Shown here: piece by piece, positions 43,742-51,204 of the stretch | How positions within the stretch are numbered: position 1 is the stretch's first letter | How the letters are laid out: each line of letters begins with the position of its first letter | Assembly (NCBI RefSeq): GCF_030053895.1 | Contig: NZ_CP125781.1 | Location: forward strand, 496,001-560,000 | Source of the DNA: Trabulsiella odontotermitis | GTDB taxonomy: Bacteria; Pseudomonadota; Gammaproteobacteria; Enterobacterales; Enterobacteriaceae | Direction of reading: 5' to 3' | Length of the DNA stretch: 64,000 nucleotides | Program-made: the position numbers and the translations under genes | Notes under the pieces: model-generated | Seen by the model: the letters and a program-made list of their open reading frames with translations, nothing else | Told to the model about the DNA's origin: nothing | Databases searched by the model: none

Positions 43742-44062
43742 ATGCACATTTCAACTGTACCGGCCACGGTGCCGGTTTCGTCACGCTTGTCGCCCATACA
43801 GGTCTGGCAGCAACTGCTAACATATCTGCTGGACCACCATTACGGCCTGACACTTGACGATACGCCTTTCCACGACGATGCGGCCATTCTGGAACATATC
43901 GAGGCGGGAATCACGCTCGCCGATGCGGTTAATTTCCTAGTGGAACGTTATGAACTGGTACGCATTGATCGCAAAGGATTCACCTGGCAGGAGCAGACAC
44001 CGTTCCTGACCGCCACCGATATTCTCAGAGCAAGGCGAGCTACCGGATTAATAAATACCTGA
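43742..44062 (+). CDS. CbtA/YkfI-family toxin (type IV)
   Basis: Toxin that in E. coli binds MreB and FtsZ and blocks cell shape and division. The 106-residue product has the family pattern PIQVWQQLLTYLLDHHYGLT, LDDTPFHDDAAILEHIEAGI and LADAVNFLVERYELVRIDR. Complete and directly downstream of its antitoxin, so the pair is likely functional. A 113-base gap follows before the DUF4942 gene. Confidence 0.93.
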   Translation: MHISTVPATVPVSSRLSPIQVWQQLLTYLLDHHYGLTLDDTPFHDDAAILEHIEAGITLADAVNFLVERYELVRIDRKGFTWQEQTPFLTATDILRARRATGLINT

Positions 44063-44175
44063 ATTCTTCGAGCCTCATTCCTGATTTTTACCTCTGAACT
44101 TCCCACCTTTTTTATTCATCGCATAATGCGCCTGCCACTCCCGGCAGGCGTGTTTGCTTTTATGGACGATTAACG

Positions 44176-44499
44176 ATGCAAACAGAACCCGACGTGTTGA
44201 CGGAACACAATGAGCTCATTCTTTCGACCAGTATCGAACGAGTAGTCTCTGGCCGCGATTCCGCACTTAAACAGATTGAACAACTCATTGAGCAGCTTGA
44301 TGCCATTTCACGACTAACCTCAGAAATTGGCGGTGGCACAGTGCAAGACTGGGCGATGAAGTCAGGACACCGCTACGATAGCTGGCTGACTGAAAAAGTT
44401 GATAAAGCGCTGCCTGCCATCACCCGCAATATAGATCGCAGCATCTGGCGTGATTTGATGCTGAAGTCCGGCATGATGGCTGAATCGCCACGGGTTTAA
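44176..44499 (+). pseudogene. DUF4942 protein, truncated by IS copy C
   Basis: N-terminal third of the DUF4942 protein that usually follows CbtA in P4-like islands. Native sequence runs to base 44480 (ELILSTSIERVVSGRDSALK, EIGGGTVQDWAMKSGHRYDS, NIDRSIWRDLMLKSGMMA); the last codons come from the IS end. Full-length relatives are about 280 residues, and the missing part does not reappear after the IS. So the insertion was accompanied or followed by a deletion. Confidence 0.82.
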
Positions 44500-44543
44500 C
44501 AGACACCTCAGAGTCATTTAAGATGGCTTAAAGAGAGGTGCCC

Positions 44544-44822
44544 ATGAGCGGTAAGCGTTATCCCGAAGAGTTTAAAACTGAAGCAGTCAAACAGGTTGTT
44601 GATCGCGGTTATTCTGTTGCCAGCGTTGCAACACGTCTCGATATCACCACCCACAGCCTTTATGCCTGGATAAAGAAGTACGGTCCGGATTCTTCCACTA
44701 ATAAAGAACAGTCAGATGCTCAGGCCGAGATCCGCCGTCTCCAGAAAGAGCTGAAACGGGTTACCGACGAACGGGACATATTAAAAAAAGCCGCGGCGTA
44801 CTTCGCAAAGCTGTCCGACTGA
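44544..44822 (+). CDS. IS copy C OrfA
   Basis: The 92-residue IS3-family HTH protein, beginning MSGKRYPEEFKTEAVKQVVD at ATG 44544 after GAGAGG; a GTG two codons earlier is less likely. HTH around SVASVATRLDITTHSLYAWI, then a leucine-zipper-like coil (EIRRLQKELKRVTDERDILK). It ends KAAAYFAKLSD, the site where frameshifting into orfB usually happens. Confidence 0.92.
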   Translation: MSGKRYPEEFKTEAVKQVVDRGYSVASVATRLDITTHSLYAWIKKYGPDSSTNKEQSDAQAEIRRLQKELKRVTDERDILKKAAAYFAKLSD

Positions 44823-45690
44823 GGTACGCCTTTATCCGTGACAACTCCTGTTGCTGGCCTGTTCGCCTGCTCTGTCGGGTGCTGGATGTTCATCCCAGTG
44901 GTTTTTACGCCTGGCTCAGCAGCCGCATTCACAACGCCATCAGGCAGACCTGAGACTGACAGGACAGATTAAACAGTTCTGGCTGGAGTCGGGATGCGTC
45001 TATGGTTATCGCAAAATCCATCTGGATCTGCGTGACAGCGGGCAACAGTGCGGAGTAAACAGAGTCTGGAGACTGATGAAACGTGTCGGAATAAAGGCTC
45101 AGGTCGGATACCGAAGCCCGCGGGCACGTAAAGGCGAGGCCAGTATCGTGTCACCCAACAGGCTCCAGCGACAGTTCAATCCGGATGCTCCTGATGAGCG
45201 TTGGGTAACGGACATAACCTACATCAGGACCCACGAAGGCTGGCTGTATCTTGCCGTTGTTGTTGATCTGTTCTCACGCAAAATTATCGGCTGGTCCATG
45301 CAATCCCGGATGACAAAGGACATTGTCCTGAACGCACTGCTGATGGCTGTATGGCGGCGTAATCCCGAAAAACAGGTGCTGGTACATTCGGATCAGGGCA
45401 GTCAGTACACAAGCCATGAGTGGCAGTCGTTCCTGAAATCACACGGCCTGGAGGGTAGCATGAGCCGTCGCGGTAACTGCCATGATAATGCGGTTGCAGA
45501 AAGTTTTTTCCAGTTGTTGAAACGTGAACGGATAAAGAAAAAGATCTACGGAACGCGGGAAGAAGCCCGCAGTGATATTTTTGATTACATCGAAATGTTT
45601 TATAACAGTAAGCGTCGGCATGGTTCTAGCGAACAGATGTCACCGACAGAATATGAAAACCAGTATTATCAACGGCTCGGAAGTGTCTAG
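44819..45690 (+). pseudogene. IS copy C OrfB transposase, frameshifted near its 5' end
   Basis: DDE transposase. The first about 30 codons (RYAFIRDNSCCWPVRLLCRV then LDVHPSGFYAWL) lie in one frame, and the rest (QQPHSQRHQADLRLTGQIKQ onward) in another. The change is near 44912-44916, where one C appears to be missing from CTC(C)AGCAG. The remainder is complete: DERWVTDITYIRTHEGWLYL, VVDLFSRKIIGWS, HSDQGSQYTS and DNAVAESFFQLLKRE. The copy is probably unable to make full OrfAB, or the base is a sequencing error. Confidence 0.8.
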
Positions 45691-45710
45691 ATTATCCGTG
45701 GCGATTCAGT

Positions 45711-46163
45711 ATTTATAAATGTACGCACTGCGATTACACCTGGAATATCAGCCTGTTCTCGCGCCTGCCGGTGAGCCGCATTAACCCTGTGCTCTACCGC
45801 AGGATCATGGCGAATGATGAAGCCACGCTGGAGTATTTTTCGCATGATGACCAGATCCTGAAGCGCAATAATGCCGTGCTGTCAGGGTCGCCAGCATTTC
45901 ACGTTCACGAGCAGTGGTCTGCCGGTCATCTCTGCAATAAACGGTTGAAGGTATGCATCAGGTTGCGCTGCGCGTTTCAGGTCAGCCTGTTGTCGGTTAT
46001 CAAAAAACAACTTTTTCTCAGTGCCAGTGAAATAAAAAGGCGGGTTATCACGGGTGAAATTGCCGGTGTAACACTGAAGGAACTTAAATCGACAAAGCGG
46101 CAGACGGCCAGTGTCGTGATTTGGGTTTCTGCTGGCGTCTTTTATTCCGGCAGAAAAATTTAG
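45711..46163 (+). pseudogene. DUF1062-like protein, 5' truncated by IS copy C
   Basis: An open frame of 150 codons runs out of the IS edge. Its start (IYKCTHCDYTWNISLFSRLP, VSRINPVLYRRIMANDEA) fits the DUF1062 pattern: a zinc-finger-like C..C.TWN segment followed by R.PV..I.P.LY..... . The N-terminal part, with the first Cys pair, is missing. The C-terminal half (SASEIKRRVITGEIAGVTLK) fits the family's end. DUF1062 has no known function and is not part of the usual island cassette, so the right edge of the deletion may already be outside the island. Confidence 0.6.
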
Positions 46164-46175
46164 AAAAAAATGAAA

Positions 46176-46203
46176 AACGATGCCGCCAGTAAGGGGCATC
46201 GTT
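46176..46203 (+). terminator. Hairpin after the DUF1062 fragment
   Basis: AACGATGCC/GGCATCGTT, 9-bp perfect arms, 12 bases after the stop, without a good T-run. Probably a weak terminator. The following stretch to 46455 shows no convincing gene. Confidence 0.5.
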
Positions 46204-46455
46204 ACCATTTCAGATCAGATCGTACAATGTGTAATCGGCAAGTGAATGGCGGGACGAGGGATAAATATCACATTTCACTTTTTATTAACAATAATGTTTA
46301 AATAACGCTTTATGGGTAGATCAGAGAAAAAAGAGTTGATTGAAAGTGTAAAGTCATTTTACCGCTTAAATATTCTATTAAGAATTTTCTATACTCTTTG
46401 CGAGATCTTAATTTCTCATTTCAGGCATTTTAAGTTTATGTGGTTGATTTATTTC

Positions 46456-46821
46456 TCATTGTTGCAACCGATAATGCTCCTTGTTAGAATGTTCGTTAAT
46501 ATCTGTGGTCTCTCTTGATAAAAACCATTGATGGTGCTTTTGCATCTTATCCCGGATGACCTGGCCATATTTTTCCAGCGGTAGTAACAAATGCCTGACT
46601 TTATAAATTGAAATGCCACACTGGTCAGCCAGCTCTCTTGTAGACAGACCTTCAGTACTATGCTTATTTAGCAGATCGAGAATAAATACTTGTTCCGGAA
46701 CCCTGACCGTAGCGAAGCCACTTATTCCCGTTTCCGCCGTCAACAGCTGCAGATTGTCGAGAGGAGCGTTGTAGTCCTGATGTAACGCACCTGAGTTGTA
46801 AGAACACAGCGAGAGTTTCAT
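46456..46821 (-). CDS. PapI/FaeA-like winged-helix regulator
   Basis: A 121-residue protein whose middle, about residues 45-100, matches the FaeA/PapI family of fimbrial regulators: VFILDLLNKHSTEGLSTREL, ADQCGISIYKVRHLLLPLEK, then HQWFLS. PapI assists Lrp in phase-variable pilus expression. The N-terminal extension (residues 1-40) is unlike PapI. A GGAG site precedes ATG 46821. It is divergent from the ToxR-like gene across a 170-base region with a long inverted repeat, and a chaperone-usher operon lies 15 kb away, so it may control that or the lipopeptide cluster (inference). I did not find clear GATC-containing Lrp sites. Confidence 0.65.
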   Translation of the reverse strand: MKLSLCSYNSGALHQDYNAPLDNLQLLTAETGISGFATVRVPEQVFILDLLNKHSTEGLSTRELADQCGISIYKVRHLLLPLEKYGQVIRDKMQKHHQWFLSRETTDINEHSNKEHYRLQQ

Positions 46822-46902
46822 TTTGCAGACTCCACGGTTTTAAAGGAGTTTACAGTATGCCGCTCCGCCTGATTGGCTAGCAACGTTAGCTGAAGATTGA
46901 CG

Positions 46903-46960
46903 GACAAATAGAGTTTTTATCTGCTTTTTATCTTGTTTTTTGCTAAAAACTCTATCTGTC
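46903..46960. promoter_or_regulatory. Long inverted repeat between PapI-like and ToxR-like genes
   Basis: Arms of 17 bases, GACAAATAGAGTTTTTA (46903-46919) and TAAAAACTCTATCTGTC (46944-46960), 16 of 17 complementary, around a T-rich 24-base spacer. It lies 32 bases before the ToxR-like start. It could be an operator for either regulator or an mRNA hairpin. Confidence 0.65.
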
Positions 46961-46991
46961 GGCAGGAAACGCGGTTTGGTAAGGAGGTGAC

Positions 46992-47729
46992 ATGAGGTTT
47001 GATATAGAAGGATTTATTACTTTTGACACCGAGGATACCTCACTCGTTAACGTGTTGACCGGGGACTGCATTGAATTATCCCAGACGTCAACGCGTCTGC
47101 TGGCGGAATTGCTTAATCATCAGGGCGATCTCCTGTCAAGAAACGAAATTTTTCAGTCTGTGTTTGATAAATATGGCGCACGTGCGTCAAACAGCAACCT
47201 GAATCAATATATTTCGACGCTGCGCAGAAACCTGTGCGACCTGGGTGTCGAAAAAGAAATCATCGTTACGGTGCCGCGTATCGGGTTTAAAATATCCGAA
47301 GACGCGATTATCAATAACGATCGTGAGTACAAAACGCCTTGCCTTGATGAAAAAATACCTGAGGTTTCTCCGGCATATCAAAAGTGGCGATACCGGCCGT
47401 TGTTCACTAAAATTCTCATTGTGGCGGCCGGTATTATGATGATGTTCGTTATTAACTATCAAATCGGCAGGGTTGATAACGAAACGCACGAAATCGTTCA
47501 GGGTAAATGCCAGTTCTTTTTAACTCCGGCGCTTTCAATGAAAGAGGTTGCGGACAGCTTTGCTTTAGCATCGCAACCATTAGACTGTTCTTCTGTTAAA
47601 GAAGTTTATGTTTATCGACAACAGATAAAAAGCAGTTTAGGGAATTATATCCAGTTGTTGATTGTCGAATGTAAGAAGAGTAAAAGCAACTGCGTCAGTT
47701 TTTACATCAGAGAACAGGGCAATGTTTAA
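46992..47729 (+). CDS. ToxR/CadC-like membrane-bound transcriptional activator
   Basis: One-component regulator with a cytoplasmic OmpR-type winged helix, one membrane segment and a periplasmic sensor; 245 residues. A strong AAGGAGGTGA site precedes ATG 46992. The winged helix covers about residues 1-105 (SNLNQYISTLRRNLCDLG, IIVTVPRIGFKI), the transmembrane helix about 138-158 (LFTKILIVAAGIMMMFVINY). The short periplasmic part has three Cys. The next gene overlaps its end and encodes a small membrane protein, recalling ToxR-ToxS. Similar regulators control fimbriae and virulence loci in enterobacteria. Confidence 0.85.
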   Translation: MRFDIEGFITFDTEDTSLVNVLTGDCIELSQTSTRLLAELLNHQGDLLSRNEIFQSVFDKYGARASNSNLNQYISTLRRNLCDLGVEKEIIVTVPRIGFKISEDAIINNDREYKTPCLDEKIPEVSPAYQKWRYRPLFTKILIVAAGIMMMFVINYQIGRVDNETHEIVQGKCQFFLTPALSMKEVADSFALASQPLDCSSVKEVYVYRQQIKSSLGNYIQLLIVECKKSKSNCVSFYIREQGNV

Positions 47730-48189
47730 ACGAATCATAACGGTTATCGTTTCCATAGTCATCATGCTGATCGTTTCAACCGCGCTTTATGCCAGAAATT
47801 CCAGTTTTTCATGTATATCGCAATTTTCTATTGTGCGGAACATCAATACAGTTAATACTCGTGCAGAAGGTTTCGCTTTTTTTGATCTCAGCGATGATCA
47901 TTTGCTTATCAATATTGATGGTTTACTCACCCAAAACAATAAAAAGTATATTATCTCGCGAACGGTTAGTGTGAAATATAAAAGTTATAATATTAACGCG
48001 AATTTATATAAAATATTGCATGTCAGGATGACCCGTGATGACTCTGATAATGTGAATGATAAGATTGCTAACGGCTTATTATTCAGCGAGGGAGGAGAGG
48101 GAAAGCTCATTTTTATTAAAAAGATAAATGATGACATGATCTTATTTGGTAACCACACATTTCCGCAGTATGGTTGCAAGCGACGTTAA
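47722..48189 (+). CDS. Small membrane-anchored protein, possible ToxS-like partner
   Basis: A 155-residue product from ATG 47722, overlapping the ToxR-like stop by eight bases; the frame open upstream lies inside the previous gene. One N-terminal hydrophobic segment (residues 5-25: IITVIVSIVIMLIVSTALYA) should be a signal anchor or signal peptide, with the rest periplasmic. Two Cys (near 31 and 152) could form a disulfide. I recognise no family; the layout, not the sequence, suggests a partner stabilising the regulator's sensor domain. A+T-rich, like the neighbouring regulators. Confidence 0.7.
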   Translation: MFKRIITVIVSIVIMLIVSTALYARNSSFSCISQFSIVRNINTVNTRAEGFAFFDLSDDHLLINIDGLLTQNNKKYIISRTVSVKYKSYNINANLYKILHVRMTRDDSDNVNDKIANGLLFSEGGEGKLIFIKKINDDMILFGNHTFPQYGCKRR

Positions 48190-48240
48190 TCCGTGTGGTT
48201 TTGCTTAAGTGGAGTATAAAATAAGTTAAATTTCTTAATT

Positions 48241-49416
48241 ATGATGAAAATAAACCTCATAGAATCGTTGGCTTGCATCTCTAAAATAATAGATATGATC
48301 AACCCCAGACTTAACTTACATCATGTCAGAACGGCGTTCATCGCCTGGCATTTAGCCAGAGAGTCCCATTTTTCGCTGGCGCAGTGCCGCAAAACATTAC
48401 TGGCGGCGCTTCTCCATGATATTGGCGGTCTGGATGAGGAATCACGGCTGCAGCCACTCAGCTATTATGATAATGAACTTAACGATCACGCGGTGATTGG
48501 TGGTGAACTGCTGGCCAGTGTTCCCTTACTGAATCCATTGCAGCATATCGTGCGTTATCACCATATCCGCTGGCAGGAGGGTAAAGGCGAATATGTGAAT
48601 GGCAAAAAAGCACCGAAAGAGAGTCATATTATTTACCTTGCGGATCGCATTGATGTGCTGGTGGCGCGTTATCGTGCGGAAGATCTGTTAGCAGAAAGAG
48701 AAGCCATCATTAACGTTATTCTTGAAGGTGAACATTTACTTTACAAACCTGAATATATCAGCGCGTTCAGAAAAATATCCGCTTGTGAGCATTTCTGGTT
48801 AATGATGACATCGACTGATTTCGATGATTACATCAAAGAAATACCCCGCATTCACAATGATGCTATTTCATTACATAATTTTCGCGATATCGCCGGGATG
48901 CTGGCGTTCGTTATTGATGGCTTCAGCCAGCACGGCGTGCAGCATTCACTGGTGATCGGCAGAATAGCCGGTTATCTGGCAAGAGCGATGGGGATTGCGC
49001 CTGTTCAGTGCCTGAAAATCGAAATCGCCGGGCTCCTGCATAATCTGACCTCGCTGGCACTGTGCTCCGCGCCAGCCCACACCGGTGATGAAAACGTGGT
49101 CTGGGAAGTGCTGTCTCCCATTGAAGCCATCAGCGATATTGCCCGCTGGTGCAGACGGCAAAAAGAAGGGGAGGCCGCAACCGAAAACCTCCCGGAAGTG
49201 AATATCCTGAAAGCGAGTATTTATCTGGCGTCGCTGCTGCCGGAAGTCACCTTGTTAACGGAATTCAATGCGCGCGTCGGGGAATCGGCGAGGATCGCGC
49301 CAGAACTGACGGAACTGGTCCGCCAGCACAGCGCGACGTTACTACAAATTTTTAATGAATCTGTTCGTGAGCGGCTCGCGCTGGTACAACATATAAATCA
49401 GCAGAGCAGGCACTAA
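48241..49416 (+). CDS. Two-domain HD-family protein (HD-GYP-like, partly degenerate)
   Basis: A 391-residue cytoplasmic protein with two HD-type helical domains. The first keeps metal ligands: LHHVRTAF, LLHDIGG (His59-Asp60), NDHAVIGGELL and YHHIRWQEGKGEYVNGKKAP with ADRIDVLVARY. That resembles the HD-GYP family of cyclic-di-GMP phosphodiesterases, but the GYP motif is altered. The second (GVQHSLVIGRIAGYLARAMG, LLHNLTS) has lost the Asp of HD and is probably structural or regulatory. No receiver or sensor domain. It sits between the ToxR-like unit and the convergent lipopeptide cluster; a control role is inference. The start has a poor ribosome site. Confidence 0.72.
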   Translation: MMKINLIESLACISKIIDMINPRLNLHHVRTAFIAWHLARESHFSLAQCRKTLLAALLHDIGGLDEESRLQPLSYYDNELNDHAVIGGELLASVPLLNPLQHIVRYHHIRWQEGKGEYVNGKKAPKESHIIYLADRIDVLVARYRAEDLLAEREAIINVILEGEHLLYKPEYISAFRKISACEHFWLMMTSTDFDDYIKEIPRIHNDAISLHNFRDIAGMLAFVIDGFSQHGVQHSLVIGRIAGYLARAMGIAPVQCLKIEIAGLLHNLTSLALCSAPAHTGDENVVWEVLSPIEAISDIARWCRRQKEGEAATENLPEVNILKASIYLASLLPEVTLLTEFNARVGESARIAPELTELVRQHSATLLQIFNESVRERLALVQHINQQSRH

Positions 49417-50150
49417 ACAGATAAACCACCATCAATCACCAGCGTCTGTCCGGTGACATAACCACTTCCTTCCCCGACCAGAAACGCCGTCGCCTGCACC
49501 ACATCCTGCATACGTCCGAGACGACGCAGCGGAATGTGCTGGCGCATCGCTCTCAGTTTTGCCTCCGGAATGGCCTGCACCATGTCGCCTTCAATCAGCC
49601 CCGGCGCCAGGCAGTTGACCCGGATGCCAAAACGCCCGACCTCCAGCGCCAGAGAGTGCGCCAGCCCAATCATCGCCGCCTTGCTGGCCGCATAAGCCGT
49701 CTGCCCGCTGTTGCCTTTGAACGCCGATACAGACGACATCAGCACGATGGCGCCGCTCCCCTGCGTCATCATGGCCGGAAGCAGGTGCCGGTTCCAGTTA
49801 ACAATAGAAATCAGGTTATTACCCAGCACGTCATGCCAGTCTTTTGCGTTCTGATGAATATGCAACGCATCAAGCGTCATTCCCGCGTTATGGACAATGG
49901 CGGCTGGTGCGCCGAATTCACGAATAAGCGACGTCGCGACCTGCTCCACCCGCGTTTCATCGTTACCATCGCAGCAAAATCCCTTCACCCAGGTGGCGGT
50001 ATTCAGACCCCGGGTGAGCGTCAGCGTATGATTGATGCCCGCCTCGCTGCGACCGGTGAACGCGATATTCCACTCCGGCAGCAGGTGAGTCACCAGCGCC
50101 TGGCCGATCCCCCGGCTCCCGCCGGTAATCAACATCCATTTTTGCGTCAT
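49413..50150 (-). CDS. 3-oxoacyl-ACP reductase-like SDR (KR of mini fatty-acid synthase)
   Basis: NADPH-dependent ketoreductase (FabG-like). From ATG 50150, one base after the ACP gene's stop, it has 245 residues. Cofactor motif TGGSRGIG (9-16), HNAG (87-90), catalytic Ser near 140 with YAASK (Tyr153, Lys157), and the C-terminal SGYVTGQTLVIDGGLSV. It is the last gene of an acyl-chain set with ketosynthase, dehydratase and ACP. It ends four bases into the end of the convergent HD gene. A second fabG outside the housekeeping fab operon implies a dedicated product. Confidence 0.9.
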   Translation of the reverse strand: MTQKWMLITGGSRGIGQALVTHLLPEWNIAFTGRSEAGINHTLTLTRGLNTATWVKGFCCDGNDETRVEQVATSLIREFGAPAAIVHNAGMTLDALHIHQNAKDWHDVLGNNLISIVNWNRHLLPAMMTQGSGAIVLMSSVSAFKGNSGQTAYAASKAAMIGLAHSLALEVGRFGIRVNCLAPGLIEGDMVQAIPEAKLRAMRQHIPLRRLGRMQDVVQATAFLVGEGSGYVTGQTLVIDGGLSV

Positions 50151-50151
50151 G

Positions 50152-50403
50152 TTATTCCGCCATCTGCTTTTCAATCGTCTGGCATAATTCCCGCAGCGTC
50201 ATATGCGGGTTCTGGATAAACATCTCCGCCGTCAGCGTGACCGCAAACTCCCGCTTCGCCAGCACCATCAACTCAACATAGTCGAGGCTGTCCAGCTCCA
50301 GTGCGGGCAGGGTGGTATCGGGCGTTAACGCTTCCGGCTCCAGGTCTTTAGCGTCGCAAATCATGTCGCTGACTTTGGCGTAAATTATCTCGTACTGACT
50401 CAT
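50152..50403 (-). CDS. Acyl carrier protein
   Basis: An 83-residue acidic four-helix carrier. LELDSLDYVELM holds the phosphopantetheine Ser39 in the DSL motif. It has an AcpP-like size but a distinct sequence, so it is a specialised carrier, as found in NodF-type or polyketide/aryl-polyene systems. Located between the dehydratase and ketoreductase genes; an AAGGAG site precedes the ATG. Activation needs a 4'-phosphopantetheinyl transferase, and none is encoded nearby. Confidence 0.92.
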   Translation of the reverse strand: MSQYEIIYAKVSDMICDAKDLEPEALTPDTTLPALELDSLDYVELMVLAKREFAVTLTAEMFIQNPHMTLRELCQTIEKQMAE

Positions 50404-50418
50404 GGCATTCTCCTTGTT

Positions 50419-51204
50419 TTATGGCGCGCCAGTGGGACCCACTTTCAGGGTGATGGCGCTGCTGATGTTGTGGTGCAAAAATCGGGTCTGGCTGGCGAGT
50501 CGCACAATCGCCCCGTGTTGAAGGTCGCCGACCACCAGGGCCGGTAATGTCTCAATCTCAAGCGCGCCTGGTCGCGCATCCGCCTGCCAGGGCGCCAGTA
50601 AATGGCTGTCGAAGATAACTTCCTGATGGGTTTGTACCACCGGGTAACACGACAGCAGCGAGGCCAGCGTGTCGCAGTGCGGCAGTATGGTGGCGATAAC
50701 GTCCTGACGTAACAGGCTGTTGTCCTGAATGAGATGGCGAAACAGCAGCGCATCCAGAAAATGCCACTGCTGCGCCGCGGGCAGTAAAGGCGCGAATGCT
50801 GCCTGCAGCGCCGCCAGCGTGGCGCTCTTCAGTACCGTGCGGTGCGTTACCGCGGAGGGCGGAAAATGGGTTTGCGGGATGAGCTGACCGGTGAGAAAAA
50901 CCTGCCCGGCGAGGACGTCGGTGACCACCGCGGCTCCCTTTCTGGCGCTGTCATGCGTCAGGAGATAGGTGGTGTCATGCAATAATGGTCGGCGCAGACG
51001 CACTGTGCAGTTCAGGAATGGGGCGCTTCCCACCTCATGGCTCAACGCGCGTTTAACATCCAGTAGCGCCAGCATACCGTGAACGCTCAGTGCCGTTCCG
51101 CCCTGCGCTTTCACCCATGCTTCATCAAAATGCACCGGGTTGTAATCCCCGGAAAACGCGGCCCATCGGTGGGCATCTTCCAGGGTGTAGTGCAGCGGTG
51201 TCAT
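50419..51204 (-). CDS. MaoC-like (R)-specific dehydratase
   Basis: Hot-dog-fold enzyme dehydrating 3-hydroxyacyl thioesters (or hydrating enoyl ones). It has 261 residues. The N-terminal hydratase motif FSGDYNPVHFD carries Asp20, Asn22 and His25 at catalytic spacing, followed by GGTALSVHGMLALL. The C-terminal half (LFRHLIQDNSLLRQDVIATI...) resembles a second, non-catalytic hot-dog. Overlaps the ketosynthase end by four bases. It would supply the double bond step in the acyl cycle; no enoyl reductase is present, so the chain may stay unsaturated or borrow FabI. Confidence 0.85.
   Translation of the reverse strand: MTPLHYTLEDAHRWAAFSGDYNPVHFDEAWVKAQGGTALSVHGMLALLDVKRALSHEVGSAPFLNCTVRLRRPLLHDTTYLLTHDSARKGAAVVTDVLAGQVFLTGQLIPQTHFPPSAVTHRTVLKSATLAALQAAFAPLLPAAQQWHFLDALLFRHLIQDNSLLRQDVIATILPHCDTLASLLSCYPVVQTHQEVIFDSHLLAPWQADARPGALEIETLPALVVGDLQHGAIVRLASQTRFLHHNISSAITLKVGPTGAP

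Larger units (their letters stand above)
44481..45708 (+). mobile_element. IS3-family element, copy C, no target duplication
   Basis: A 1228-bp element with clear terminal repeats: left TGAATCGCCACGG, right the same 13 bases inverted, with further matches (AGACAC) inside. It holds orfA and a frameshifted orfB. The flanks (GGC/GTA) show no duplication, and different broken genes lie on each side, so a deletion or recombination between two IS copies is likely. Confidence 0.92.

Noticed and set aside
46312..46518. Plus-strand ORF of 68 codons before the PapI-like gene
   Set aside because: It overlaps the PapI-like gene on the other strand, lacks a ribosome site and is hydrophobic by A+T content only.
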